A DNA stretch of 64,000 nt from Cytophagales bacterium UBA2561 (GTDB lineage Bacteria > Bacteroidota > Bacteroidia > Cytophagales > Thermoflexibacteraceae): contig DDLX01000027.1 in assembly GCA_002340355.1 (NCBI GenBank), forward strand, positions 1-64,000, written 5' to 3'. The translations under genes were made by a program, and so were the position numbers. The notes under the pieces were generated by a model that worked only from the letters and a program-made list of their open reading frames with translations, ran no database searches and was not told the origin of the DNA. Below, piece after piece: positions 1 to 8,100 of the stretch; position 1 is the first letter of the stretch; every line of letters starts with the position of its first letter.

Positions 1-28
1 ATGGGAATTTGAAAAAGAAAAAGTAATA

Positions 29-64
29 TACCTTTGCCAAAACTTAAAAATCTTGACAAAGGTA
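29..64. repeat. Intergenic hairpin, ACCTTTG family, copy 1
   Basis: The arm TACCTTTGCCAA pairs with TTGACAAAGGTA across a short AT-rich loop (11 of 12 positions). It lies just past the stop of the minus-strand beta-propeller gene, so a terminator role is likely. Related copies are at 3600, 5039, 37628 and 38735. Confidence 0.75.
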
Positions 65-92
65 AGCTATTTATAATAAATCCAGTTTATTA

Positions 93-1949
93 TTACTTAA
101 TATAATAACAAGTTAATACTTTACCTTGTTCACAAACAAATACACGACTATCAATCTCATCCACCACATAATTTGGTGTTTTATCGACCAATTGAATTTG
201 ATGAGTAATTTTTCCAGTTTCTTTATTTACTCGAATCACTCGGTTACCTTCCCCTGCTGTCGTCAAAATAAATTTAGCATCCTTGACATTCTTAGAGTTG
301 AAGTATCGTTTTTTTGTTACCTCAAAAACAGGTACATCATCGATATATCCACCCACCATAAGACTCTCAGCTGTTCCTGCCCCAGTTTGTTCAACAGAAC
401 TAATTATAGAACCTCCTCTACTCAAAGTTTTCAAGTCTTGAATTGATTGCATACTTCCTTCAATATCTAAATCAACACCTGTAGCTACAAATACACCAAA
501 ATCAGCGGCTCTTTCCCATCCATGAATCGTACTTACAGACTTATAGTAATTTAGGTAATTATTTTTACCTGTTTTATCAAAGAACGACACATGTTGATCA
601 GAGTTGATGAAATAACCAGAAGGACGAACTTCTAAGAAAAAAATAGCATCGCTTGATTTTTCAAACTTAATATCTTTGTTTAATAAATCTAATTGTCCTG
701 TCTTTAAATTAAATTTATACAACGTTTTTTTCGAATAAAAAACAACTTCGTCATTTTCTTTGTCAATTCCTACTGCGGGAATAGCTTTAAATTTGACATC
801 TTTTTTCCAGATATCTTCTCCCTCATCATACGTTAAAATATTAGAACGTTCACTTGACAAATAAAATAATCCTGACTCAATAGGTTGAGTATAATAAATA
901 GCTCCACCCACGCCTTGTTTCCATTCTTTTTTTCCTTCGGCATTAACTTTCATTATCATACTGCTTTTTTCACATGTACCAATACCATAATAATAGTTAT
1001 CTATCTCAATAACATCATATAAACAAGAAATTGCGGCTGATTTTTTCCAGATAAACTCACCTTTTTTAGGGTCTAATAGATTAAATCCACCAGCATCAAC
1101 TACGACAATATTTTTTTTGCTATCAAGAAAAATAGAAACTAAAGCTCCTGTCAATTTTATTTTCTTGTTACTGACATCTTTACCAGAATTAGCCTCAAAG
1201 ATCCGAAGTTTACTTTTCTCACCTACATATACTTTTTTATCAATGGATGAATATACTGCAGATTTTACATTCTTGGCAAATTCTTCTGCCCATGTTTTTT
1301 CACCAGCATTAATATCAATAACTGTTACTTTGTCTTTTTCAGTAATCAATAAGTGTGACTTCTCTATCAGTATGGGGCTTTTTTCTAAAAAACCTTGTTG
1401 TCCCATTGCAATACTTTTCATCGCTTTGAGTAGCCCCCCACCTTCTCCCATATCCACTATCCACTTCACTTTTGAATCCTTATAATTAAAGAGTAATAAC
1501 TTATTGTTTCTACCTTTTCGTACTTCGAATAAAATACAAGAAATTTGAGGTAACAGGTTACTTTTTCCAATCATTAACGCTTCTTCTTTGGTATCAAAAA
1601 GAATTTTACCTGAGGTAGAGTTCAATAATAAACTTCGTTTTTTACCTTGTAATGATTGATATTGTACATGAAAAATAGGTAAACCATCAACTACATAAAA
1701 TGTACTTCGATTAATATTTTTCAAGTCCTTGTGATGCCATAAAACTTCACCTGTATTATTATTCAAACCTAATAATCCTTTGTTACCAGATGCAATAATA
1801 ACTCCATCATTTGATTGTTGAATCCAGCTTGTTTGTCCTAAGACAGGTTGTAAATCTTTTTCCCATAATTTGTCTTGAGCATTGCCAGCAAAAGAAATCA
1901 TTACACATAGTAAAACTACTATTAAAGAAGATAATCTAAAATGATACAT
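93..1949 (-). CDS. Secreted PQQ-like beta-propeller repeat protein
   Basis: 618 residues with a clear N-terminal signal peptide (hydrophobic stretch about residues 7-21, ending near GNAQ). The rest is a chain of short beta-rich repeats with the alternating pattern of PQQ/pyrrolo-quinoline beta-propellers, for example the GLNNNTGEVLWHHKDL, DINAGEKTWAEEF and NLLDPKKGEFIWKK units. Such repeats (as in BamB) form a propeller used for protein contacts. No catalytic motif is visible, so enzymatic quinoprotein activity is not supported. The protein is probably periplasmic or surface exposed. It is a single gene with a hairpin at its 3' end and a TATATTTG box upstream. The exact role is unknown. Confidence 0.75.
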   Translation of the reverse strand: MYHFRLSSLIVVLLCVMISFAGNAQDKLWEKDLQPVLGQTSWIQQSNDGVIIASGNKGLLGLNNNTGEVLWHHKDLKNINRSTFYVVDGLPIFHVQYQSLQGKKRSLLLNSTSGKILFDTKEEALMIGKSNLLPQISCILFEVRKGRNNKLLLFNYKDSKVKWIVDMGEGGGLLKAMKSIAMGQQGFLEKSPILIEKSHLLITEKDKVTVIDINAGEKTWAEEFAKNVKSAVYSSIDKKVYVGEKSKLRIFEANSGKDVSNKKIKLTGALVSIFLDSKKNIVVVDAGGFNLLDPKKGEFIWKKSAAISCLYDVIEIDNYYYGIGTCEKSSMIMKVNAEGKKEWKQGVGGAIYYTQPIESGLFYLSSERSNILTYDEGEDIWKKDVKFKAIPAVGIDKENDEVVFYSKKTLYKFNLKTGQLDLLNKDIKFEKSSDAIFFLEVRPSGYFINSDQHVSFFDKTGKNNYLNYYKSVSTIHGWERAADFGVFVATGVDLDIEGSMQSIQDLKTLSRGGSIISSVEQTGAGTAESLMVGGYIDDVPVFEVTKKRYFNSKNVKDAKFILTTAGEGNRVIRVNKETGKITHQIQLVDKTPNYVVDEIDSRVFVCEQGKVLTCYYIK

Positions 1950-1981
1950 AGTTTTGTTTTAGTTTAAAGTTAGATAACACG

Positions 1982-1989
1982 CAAATATA
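1982..1989 (-). promoter_or_regulatory. Candidate Bacteroidota -7 box for the beta-propeller gene
   Basis: On the minus strand the sequence reads TATATTTG, matching TAnnTTTG, 33 bases upstream of the start codon. I see no good TTG at the -33 position, so support is partial. Confidence 0.45.
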
Positions 1990-2164
1990 ATATATTCTTA
2001 AAAAATATTAGTTTTTTATAATTTCCTTAATATCATATTATCTAATTTGGACATGAATTAACTCAATTTAAAACAAATCTTGGTATAAAGATCATTTGGT
2101 TTCTAGTGTTTTATAAGAAGATTTATCAAAGTAAAAGTTATCTTCTATTCAATCATAATTTTGT

Positions 2165-2560
2165 GAGAGTACAGGTTTCAACCATCCATTTGTGGGAAGT
2201 CTCTCGGCGAAAAAATCGTTAATTCTTATTTCTTCTGATTTACCAAAACGTATGCTTGGGGTGATTGTATTTATTTGTCAATCAAATATTTATTTGTTTT
2301 ATCACAGCTTCCTGTCAAAGCGGATAACATTTCCACTAAGAGCAATCGATTCATAATTGTATCAAAAGTATTATCTACAAATTTGGGTTCTTTTTCAATT
2401 ACGACAATATCAGGATAGGTATAAGTATTGGCTAATTCGTTATGTATCCGTAAGTCACTTTAACAGACAAAAAATGTATCTTTCTGTTTTTCTTTCCGTT
2501 ACCACTCTTCCTGCAAATACGGCACAGGTAAAACAGTTTTTGTTTGAATTATCATAATTT
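2165..2560 (-). pseudogene. Degenerate Uma2-family (DUF820) endonuclease remnant
   Basis: Read on the minus strand, 2271-2459 gives 62 open codons that start SDLRIHNELANTYTYPD, continue IVVIEKEPKFVD and NTFDTIMNRLLLVEMLS, and end at a TAA. This matches the core of Uma2-family restriction-endonuclease-like proteins (SDxR...YTYPDxxV...TxxNPxLLVEVLS). After the TAA the same frame resumes with AYVLVNQKK, the usual next block (sLxeYvLV), followed by two more stops. Upstream of 2460 the frame is shifted and only weak similarity remains (around RKTERYIFC). No start is intact. Uma2 genes are common, often multicopy, in cyanobacteria and Bacteroidota, and their role is unclear. I am confident of the family and that this copy is dead. 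Confidence 0.8.
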
Positions 2561-2761
2561 TTTCTGTCCAGATGACTTTGGTAAATACACAAAAAAATAC
2601 CTTCGCTGATATTTAAACAGGTATATATTTTCTTACCACAAATTCCAGTCTTTTTATTGATACTAGAATTGCAAAAATTAACATCAAAAAAATATTTTTT
2701 AATATCAAAATATTTACATAAAAATATGTATATTTAGCTCTCATAAAATATATATAACACT

Positions 2762-3550
2762 ATGAATACAAAAAGTACAATTTTTATTATCTTAATAATC
2801 TTGATTTTCAACACTTCATGTAATCAAGATGACGAATCAAAAGCCTTGATACCTACAAAGGGGCTTATTCTAGACTTGCCATTTAATGGAAGTGCCAATG
2901 ATAATAGTGGCAATGATAATCATGGAATTATATATGGCGGAGTTTCTTTAACTTCAAATTGACATAATGAACCAAACTCTTGTTATGATTTTAATGGCAC
3001 TGATGGTTTTATTGAAATTAATCCTATTAAGGATGTATCACAAATTCGTGACTTTACGATTTCCCTTTGGACATTTTTAGATAATTATAAAATAAAATCA
3101 GGTCAAACACTGGATAGACAATTCATTTTCAATGGGCATGCTATTTCAAAAACAGCTACATCAAATTTTTATGTTAATGGTTTTAATATTTCTCAAGACC
3201 TCAGGTATTCTGGGAATACTAAAACCTTACAGACATCTATCTCCCTAGATAGAAATAATTACAAATCTGAAATCCATCAAATTGATATTGCTAAAAATTG
3301 GAATCATATTGTTTTTATCAGAAAAGGCAATAATGCTACTACATATGTAAATGGAGAGCTGGTATCCTCAATCTCAACGCTCGATGATATCCTCGATATG
3401 CAACACGCTTGGTTTATTGGTACTTTTGCAGGAAATAATAGCCATGCAACTGGTGGAATGAATTATAGTTTTGATGGGAAAATAGATGATATTCGTGTTT
3501 ATAATCGAGCCTTAAATGAGTCCGAAATTCAGTTACTTTATGATGAATAA
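2762..3550 (+). pseudogene. LamG-domain lipoprotein interrupted by one in-frame TGA
   Basis: The frame starts MNTKSTIFIILIILIF with a lipobox ending NTSC, so it is an outer-membrane or surface lipoprotein. It is followed by GLILDLPFNGSANDNSGNDN, the usual start of a LamG/concanavalin-like jelly roll. A TGA at 2960-2962 stops translation after 66 codons. The same frame then runs uninterrupted to 3548-3550, with YDFNGTDGFIEI, WNHIVFIRKGNNATTYVNGE and the classic ending FDGKIDDIRVYNRALNESEI. Without the TGA the protein would be 262 residues, a normal length for a one-domain LamG lipoprotein. The stop sits where family members often carry a polar residue, so CGA to TGA is the simplest history. 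The body is otherwise intact, so the lesion is recent or is a sequence error. Confidence 0.85.
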
Positions 3551-3589
3551 TTCAATTTTGAGTTCATTATGATCATTACTAAATTTTAT

Positions 3590-3697
3590 CATAAAAAACA
3601 CCTTTGCCAAGATGTTGAATTTTGGCAAAGGTAAAATACTGAAAATTATTTCCCTGAGACTCTTACCTACACGCCTTCCAGATACGAATTAAATTCA
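3590..3697. repeat. Diverged direct copy of the alpha-2-macroglobulin 3' end plus its terminator (copy A)
   Basis: This stretch aligns with 5030-5145. Both start CATAAAAAA, carry an ACCTTTGCCAA hairpin, then the reverse complement of a protein C-terminus. On the minus strand the end of this copy reads EFNSYLEGV, stop, VRVSGK, stop; the intact gene ends EFSSHSEGVRVKVSGK. Similarity fades beyond 3697. The two copies bracket about 1.3 kb carrying the small membrane protein and the MNT/HEPN pair. Confidence 0.8.
3600..3632. terminator. Hairpin, ACCTTTG family, copy 2
   Basis: ACCTTTGCCAA pairs perfectly with TTGGCAAAGGT around an 11-base loop. It lies 50 bases after the stop of the LamG frame and inside the copied segment described at 3590. 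A terminator role in one or both directions is likely. Confidence 0.7.
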
Positions 3698-3969
3698 CAC
3701 CGTACAATATTTTTGTATCCTCATTTGCATATTTACAACAACCGAGATGAAAGTCTGACAGAAAGTTGTTATGAAAAATTAGCTCAAATTCCTGATTTTG
3801 AAAGGTTCTGTACAAACTCCTCAATCACATTGGGTAGAATTTATCTTTACAAATCAACAAAGTAATTTGCTTTATGAAGAAAAGGTGTTTTTGAGGAAAC
3901 AAGGAGGTGAAGTTGCGGCTTGAGCAATAATTTTTGTATTTTTGAGTATCAATCAAAATGGTATTGAAT
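3698..3969. other. Gene-poor stretch with a possible decayed coding fragment
   Basis: Plus-strand codons near 3720-3865 read PHLHIYNNRDESL, ESCYEKLAQIPDFERF, then STK and a stop. The stretch is open for about 45 codons but has no start and no recognisable family. It could be the tail of a lost gene. Confidence 0.3.
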
Positions 3970-4315
3970 ATGGATTCTAATATTAAAAGTGCAATTAATA
4001 GGAGGTGTTTTTACTGTTATTGTTGCTTTTATTCCTTTGACTTGTAGTTACTTAGATAAAAATAAAAGTCCTAAAATTGAGATTCGGAGTTCACACCCAA
4101 ATGACCCTGAGCAAAAAGAGATTCAGAGGATACTTCAAAAATGTGATGGTTGTAAAGAAGAAAAAGTCAAACTTAAAAAGCATCCAAAAAAGAGTACCAA
4201 ATCAGATACTTTGAAAAAAGATATGAATTATGATTTTGAGATTCCAATCTATTACAAAACTACTTATGAGAATAGAGCAGAGTATAATGGTGTAATTGAA
4301 ATTTACTTAGATTAA
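3970..4315 (+). pseudogene. Small one-helix membrane protein, probably frame-damaged near its start
   Basis: From 3989 an open frame of 108 codons runs to 4315. It begins with GTG and reads QLIGGVFTVIVAFIPLTCSYL, a good transmembrane helix, then a polar tail rich in Lys. A better start, ATG at 3970 (MDSNIKS), is in another frame. Removing one base near 3989 would join MDSNIKS to QLIGG, which looks like a natural N-terminus. So either translation starts at the GTG, or a one-base insertion has broken the gene. It ends 6 bases before the MNT gene, so the three small genes probably formed one transcript. The function is not recognised. Confidence 0.45.
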
Positions 4316-4321
4316 AAAATC

Positions 4322-4642
4322 ATGATTTTATCCCCTCAAATTGTCCAAGAAATTACCCAATTAGCGGAAGTCAAATTTCCTGATTCCGAGATTTATGTCT
4401 ATGGTTCTCAGGCTCGTGGCGAGGCACATCAGAATTCAGACTGGGATTTATTGATTTTATTGGAAATGCCTATGATTTCTTTTCAGCAAGAAACCCAATT
4501 GATGGATGATTTTTATGAATTAGAATTGCAGACAGGTGAAGTTTTTTCACCTTTAATTTACTCAAAATCAGACTGGTATCAAACTTATACTATTACTCCG
4601 ATTTTCCAAAATATTCAACGAGAAGGAATCAAAATCAGATGA
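4322..4642 (+). CDS. MNT-type minimal nucleotidyltransferase (antitoxin of an MntA/HepT-like pair)
   Basis: 106 residues, the usual size for a minimal nucleotidyltransferase. The polymerase-beta signature is complete at the front: GSQARGEAHQNSDWDLL, with Gly28-Ser29 and metal-binding Asp40 and Asp42. In MntA/HepT systems this enzyme adds AMP groups to the HEPN toxin and so neutralises it. Its last four bases (ATGA, 4639-4642) overlap the start of the HEPN gene, the normal arrangement. Because the HEPN partner carries a stop codon, this antitoxin may now be an orphan. Confidence 0.85.
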   Translation: MILSPQIVQEITQLAEVKFPDSEIYVYGSQARGEAHQNSDWDLLILLEMPMISFQQETQLMDDFYELELQTGEVFSPLIYSKSDWYQTYTITPIFQNIQREGIKIR

Positions 4643-5034
4643 AAGGAACAAAAAAAGACCTCATTCAATATCGTTTAGAAAGAGCCTACGACACCTTAGA
4701 CGATGCTCAAATTTTAGCGGAAAGACAAAAGTGGAATTCCGCCATTAATCGTTTGTATTATTCAGCATATTATGCGGTAAGTGCATTACTTTTAAAGGTT
4801 AATTTGCAACCCAGTACACATACAGGTATGAAATCCAATTTTTCAGAGTATTTCATAAAAACTCAGAAAATTGATAAAAAATACGGCAAATTCTAAGCTC
4901 AACTTTTTACGTGGCGACAAAAAGGCGATTATGACGATTTATTTGATTTTGATGAAGAAAAAGTAAATCCATATTTTGAGCCTATTCAAGCATTAATTGA
5001 ACTGATTGAAAAACATATCAATACACCATCATAA
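4639..5034 (+). pseudogene. HEPN-domain toxin (HepT-like) with an in-frame TAA
   Basis: The start overlaps the MNT gene by four bases. The frame reads RLERAYDTLDDAQILAE and WNSAINRLYYSAYYAVSALLL, characteristic of the HEPN family paired with MNT enzymes, and stops at TAA 4894-4896 after 85 codons. The same frame continues as AQLFTWRQKGDYDDLFDFDE and ends at 5032-5034. The joined product of 131 residues has the normal length and the conserved GDYDD block. Relatives usually carry an aromatic or hydrophobic residue where the TAA sits, so TAT or TAC to TAA fits. The truncated product lacks the last helix and is unlikely to be an active toxin. Its stop lies inside the duplicated segment starting at 5030. 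Confidence 0.85.
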
Positions 5035-5145
5035 AAAATACCTTTGCCAAAACTCCAAATCTTGACAAAGGTAAAATTCTAAAAATCAAAAGATTATTTT
5101 CCTGAAACCTTTACTCGAACACCTTCCGAATGCGAACTAAATTCA
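5030..5145. repeat. Direct copy B: terminator plus 3' end of the alpha-2-macroglobulin gene
   Basis: Partner of the segment at 3590-3697 and in the same orientation. It covers the end of the HEPN frame, the hairpin at 5039 and the last 17 codons of the intact alpha-2-macroglobulin gene. Confidence 0.8.
5039..5073 (-). terminator. Hairpin, ACCTTTG family, copy 3
   Basis: TACCTTTGCCAA pairs with TTGACAAAGGTA. Seen from the minus strand it follows the alpha-2-macroglobulin stop by about 20 bases and is followed by a run of T, so it fits an intrinsic terminator for that gene. Confidence 0.7.
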
Positions 5146-8100
5146 GGAGCATACATACATTGAATGGTTGTAATTCCATTTGAAAAATCACCTTCATGTG
5201 TCACTCGAAGCGGATATTCAAAAACATAAGTGCCTTGTCCCAAATACCCAAAAAAGAAGTTTACAGAGGCATCTTTGACACTTTCGTAATATCCTAAACC
5301 ATCTTGCCAACGATACCCCGAATTGGTCGAAATTGGCTCAAAGCAAGAAGCTCTCATGTCTTTCATGTGAACATATTCCATTGCTCTATCCACCCGCAAT
5401 TCAACTCTAACTTTCACTAAATCACCAGCTTTCAAAGTTGTTTTATCCGTAATAGGCTCAAGCACTTCACCCGTATCGGTATCTTTTTTCAAGAACAAGG
5501 CTTTTTTGAGTTTCAAAGGAGTTTCGGCAGTCGTAATTTTGTCCAAATCCTCAAAATACTCCCAATAAACACCACCCCAAGCAATGCCTTTTCCGACTTT
5601 CTCAACTGTGATTTTACCCATTTCTGGTTTGACTTCTTCCTTGCTCCAAACGACTTTGTAATAACCCGTACCAGCCTCAACATCAATATCTTCTCGTGTT
5701 TTTGGGTCAATTTTTTCTGTGCCTACGGTCGCAATGGCTAACTCCTCATTTGATAACCAATCCGAGCCTTCCAACAACAAGGCATAACAGGCTTCGGCGG
5801 TTGCTTTAGTAGTTTTCCAGTCTTGAGTTTGCTTTTGTTTCAAGAGCCAAATACGCATTTCATCAACTGATTTTGAGTCATTTACGACCTCTTGGAAAAC
5901 TTCAATCATCAAGGCTTGCGTTTCGATTGGAGCTTGATGCCACCAATAACCACCATTCATCATGCCTTTCCAATACATTCCCATTTCTTCGGATTGTAAA
6001 GAACGCTGTTTCAATGATTTAGCAATGCTTTCGGCTGTTTCTATTTTATCAAATCGATTCAAAACTAAAGCAATCATTCCTTGTTGATAATTTCCGAATT
6101 TTGTCCAATATGTATTCGTCTGACCCAAGAAATAATCAAATGCCTCTTGATGCTTTTTCTGAACTGGAATTTCCTTGAAAAAACTTCGAGCATACAAATA
6201 CTGAACTTCCAAACTTCCCGTATGTAAGTGCTTCAATTTCAGTTTTTTCTTGTTTGCTAATTTCTTCAGTTCCCGATAAGTTCGGTACATTTCATTATCC
6301 AAATAATTGACCGCACTCTTTATCATGGTATAGGTTTTATCACCATCAAAACCCATTTTATTGCCTGTTCCTGTTGTGCTTTTAGGCTTAATTCCCTGAA
6401 TACCCAACTTATCCAAATGTCCCATTCCTGAAACAATATGCTGTGTTACCCATCGAGATTCATCCATTCCCTCAAACCAAGGAAATCCGCCGTTTGATTT
6501 TTGCACTTTTCGAAGTTTAGTCAAAGCTCTACTCAATTCATCTGACATTCGATTGAAGTCAAATAAAAGTCCCATTCTTTTCTTTCGTTCGCTTTCATCT
6601 TTGGCATTCAAGACCCAAGGTGTTTCTTCCAAAATCAATTGTTTTAGCTCTTGATTTTTTTCCAAAGATGAAAGTAACGCCTCAGCTCCTGATTTTGAAT
6701 CTGTATTCTTCCATTGCTCAAACATCGTCTTAATTTTTGGATTTTGATTGGCAACATGTGAAGCAATACTATTTGCATAAAATCTCGTAAATGTCTGTTC
6801 TGCACACTCATACGGATATTCCATCATATATGGCAAAGCCTGAACCGCATACCAAGCAGGATTCGAAGTAATTTCCAAAGTCAAACTTTGATTACGCAAA
6901 GTAGTCGATTTATTGGTCATCAATTTTTTGAATTCAAAAGTTTTCGATTGATTTCCACGAACCCAAAGCGGTAAAGTTTCCGTAACCAACATTCGATTTT
7001 TTAAGACAGGCAATGCCATTTCTTCACCATCCGAAAAATTCCCTGCTTTGGCAACCACTCGGTAAGTAATAGCTTCTATTCCGTTATCTGGAATAGTAAT
7101 TTTCCAAGAAACCAAAGTACTTTGTCCTGCTTTTACTTCAAAGGATTTTTGAGGTGTTTCCGATTTTGTAACCACTTCTTTATCAATTGGTTGCATCGTC
7201 AAAGCATTAAAAAACTGAATTTGAGCTGTTCCATTCAGGTTTTCTTTGGAAATATTGCTGATTTTCGCTGTAAAAACCATCTCATCATTCTCACGGAAAA
7301 AACGAGGGGCATTCGGAACAACCATCAAATCTTTTTGGGTAACTAATTCATTTTGCACCGTCCCTGATTTCAAATCTTTGGTATGTGCCAAGCCTAACAT
7401 TTTCCAACGAGTCAGTGACTCGGGAATCGTAAACTTGACCACCAAACTACCCTTTTCATCGGTCTGCAAAACAGGATAGAAAAATGCAGTTTCATTAAAA
7501 TTAGTTCTGGTTTTAACACTCGAAAGATCTGATTTTGAAGGTTTATTAGGTACTTCACTTTTCGTATTTTGTGTCTGTTTGGATTCATTTCGAGCCATAG
7601 CATTCGACTTTTTAGCCCGTTTTTCCATTTTAACGCTCGAATCTTTTGCGGGACTATCTCCACCACCAGAATCATCTCCAAAACCCATTTCGTCATAGGC
7701 TACCTCTACTTCTTCCTCATCCGCTACTGCCCCAGCCGACAAATACAACTCACCATTCCAGTCATTACCCCAACCCCAAGAATTTTCCATATAAAAACCA
7801 AAATGATGTAAACGGTCGTAAGTCCGATAAGTCGAGTTCAAAGAGGTATGAGTGAGGTTTGTAAAATAACTCGAACTCAGTGAAAACGCATCCAAAACAT
7901 TCCAACTTTTATTGAATATATTACTCGATAAAATATTGAAATCAAATGAGTTAGGAGCAAATTCATCTAAGGAAGCATCATATAAAGTAGCAACCATTTC
8001 CGCCATGATTTTGTCGGTATTTTGTCCCGAAACCTTCAATTTCCATTCTTCGGAAGCCCCAGGGAGCAGTTTGTTTCGAAAGGTTTCAAACTCAATTTTT

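Noticed and set aside
2357..2557. Open plus-strand frame of 66 codons
   Set aside because: It is antisense to the decayed Uma2 gene, whose minus-strand translation matches a known family; the plus-strand product resembles nothing.
2960..2962. TGA in the LamG gene read as selenocysteine or as a recoded sense codon
   Set aside because: No selenocysteine-type context, and the other interrupted genes use TAA, which such recoding would not explain.
7412..7855. Several overlapping open frames opposite and inside the alpha-2-macroglobulin gene
   Set aside because: They arise from the low-complexity coding stretch and have no start context or family similarity.
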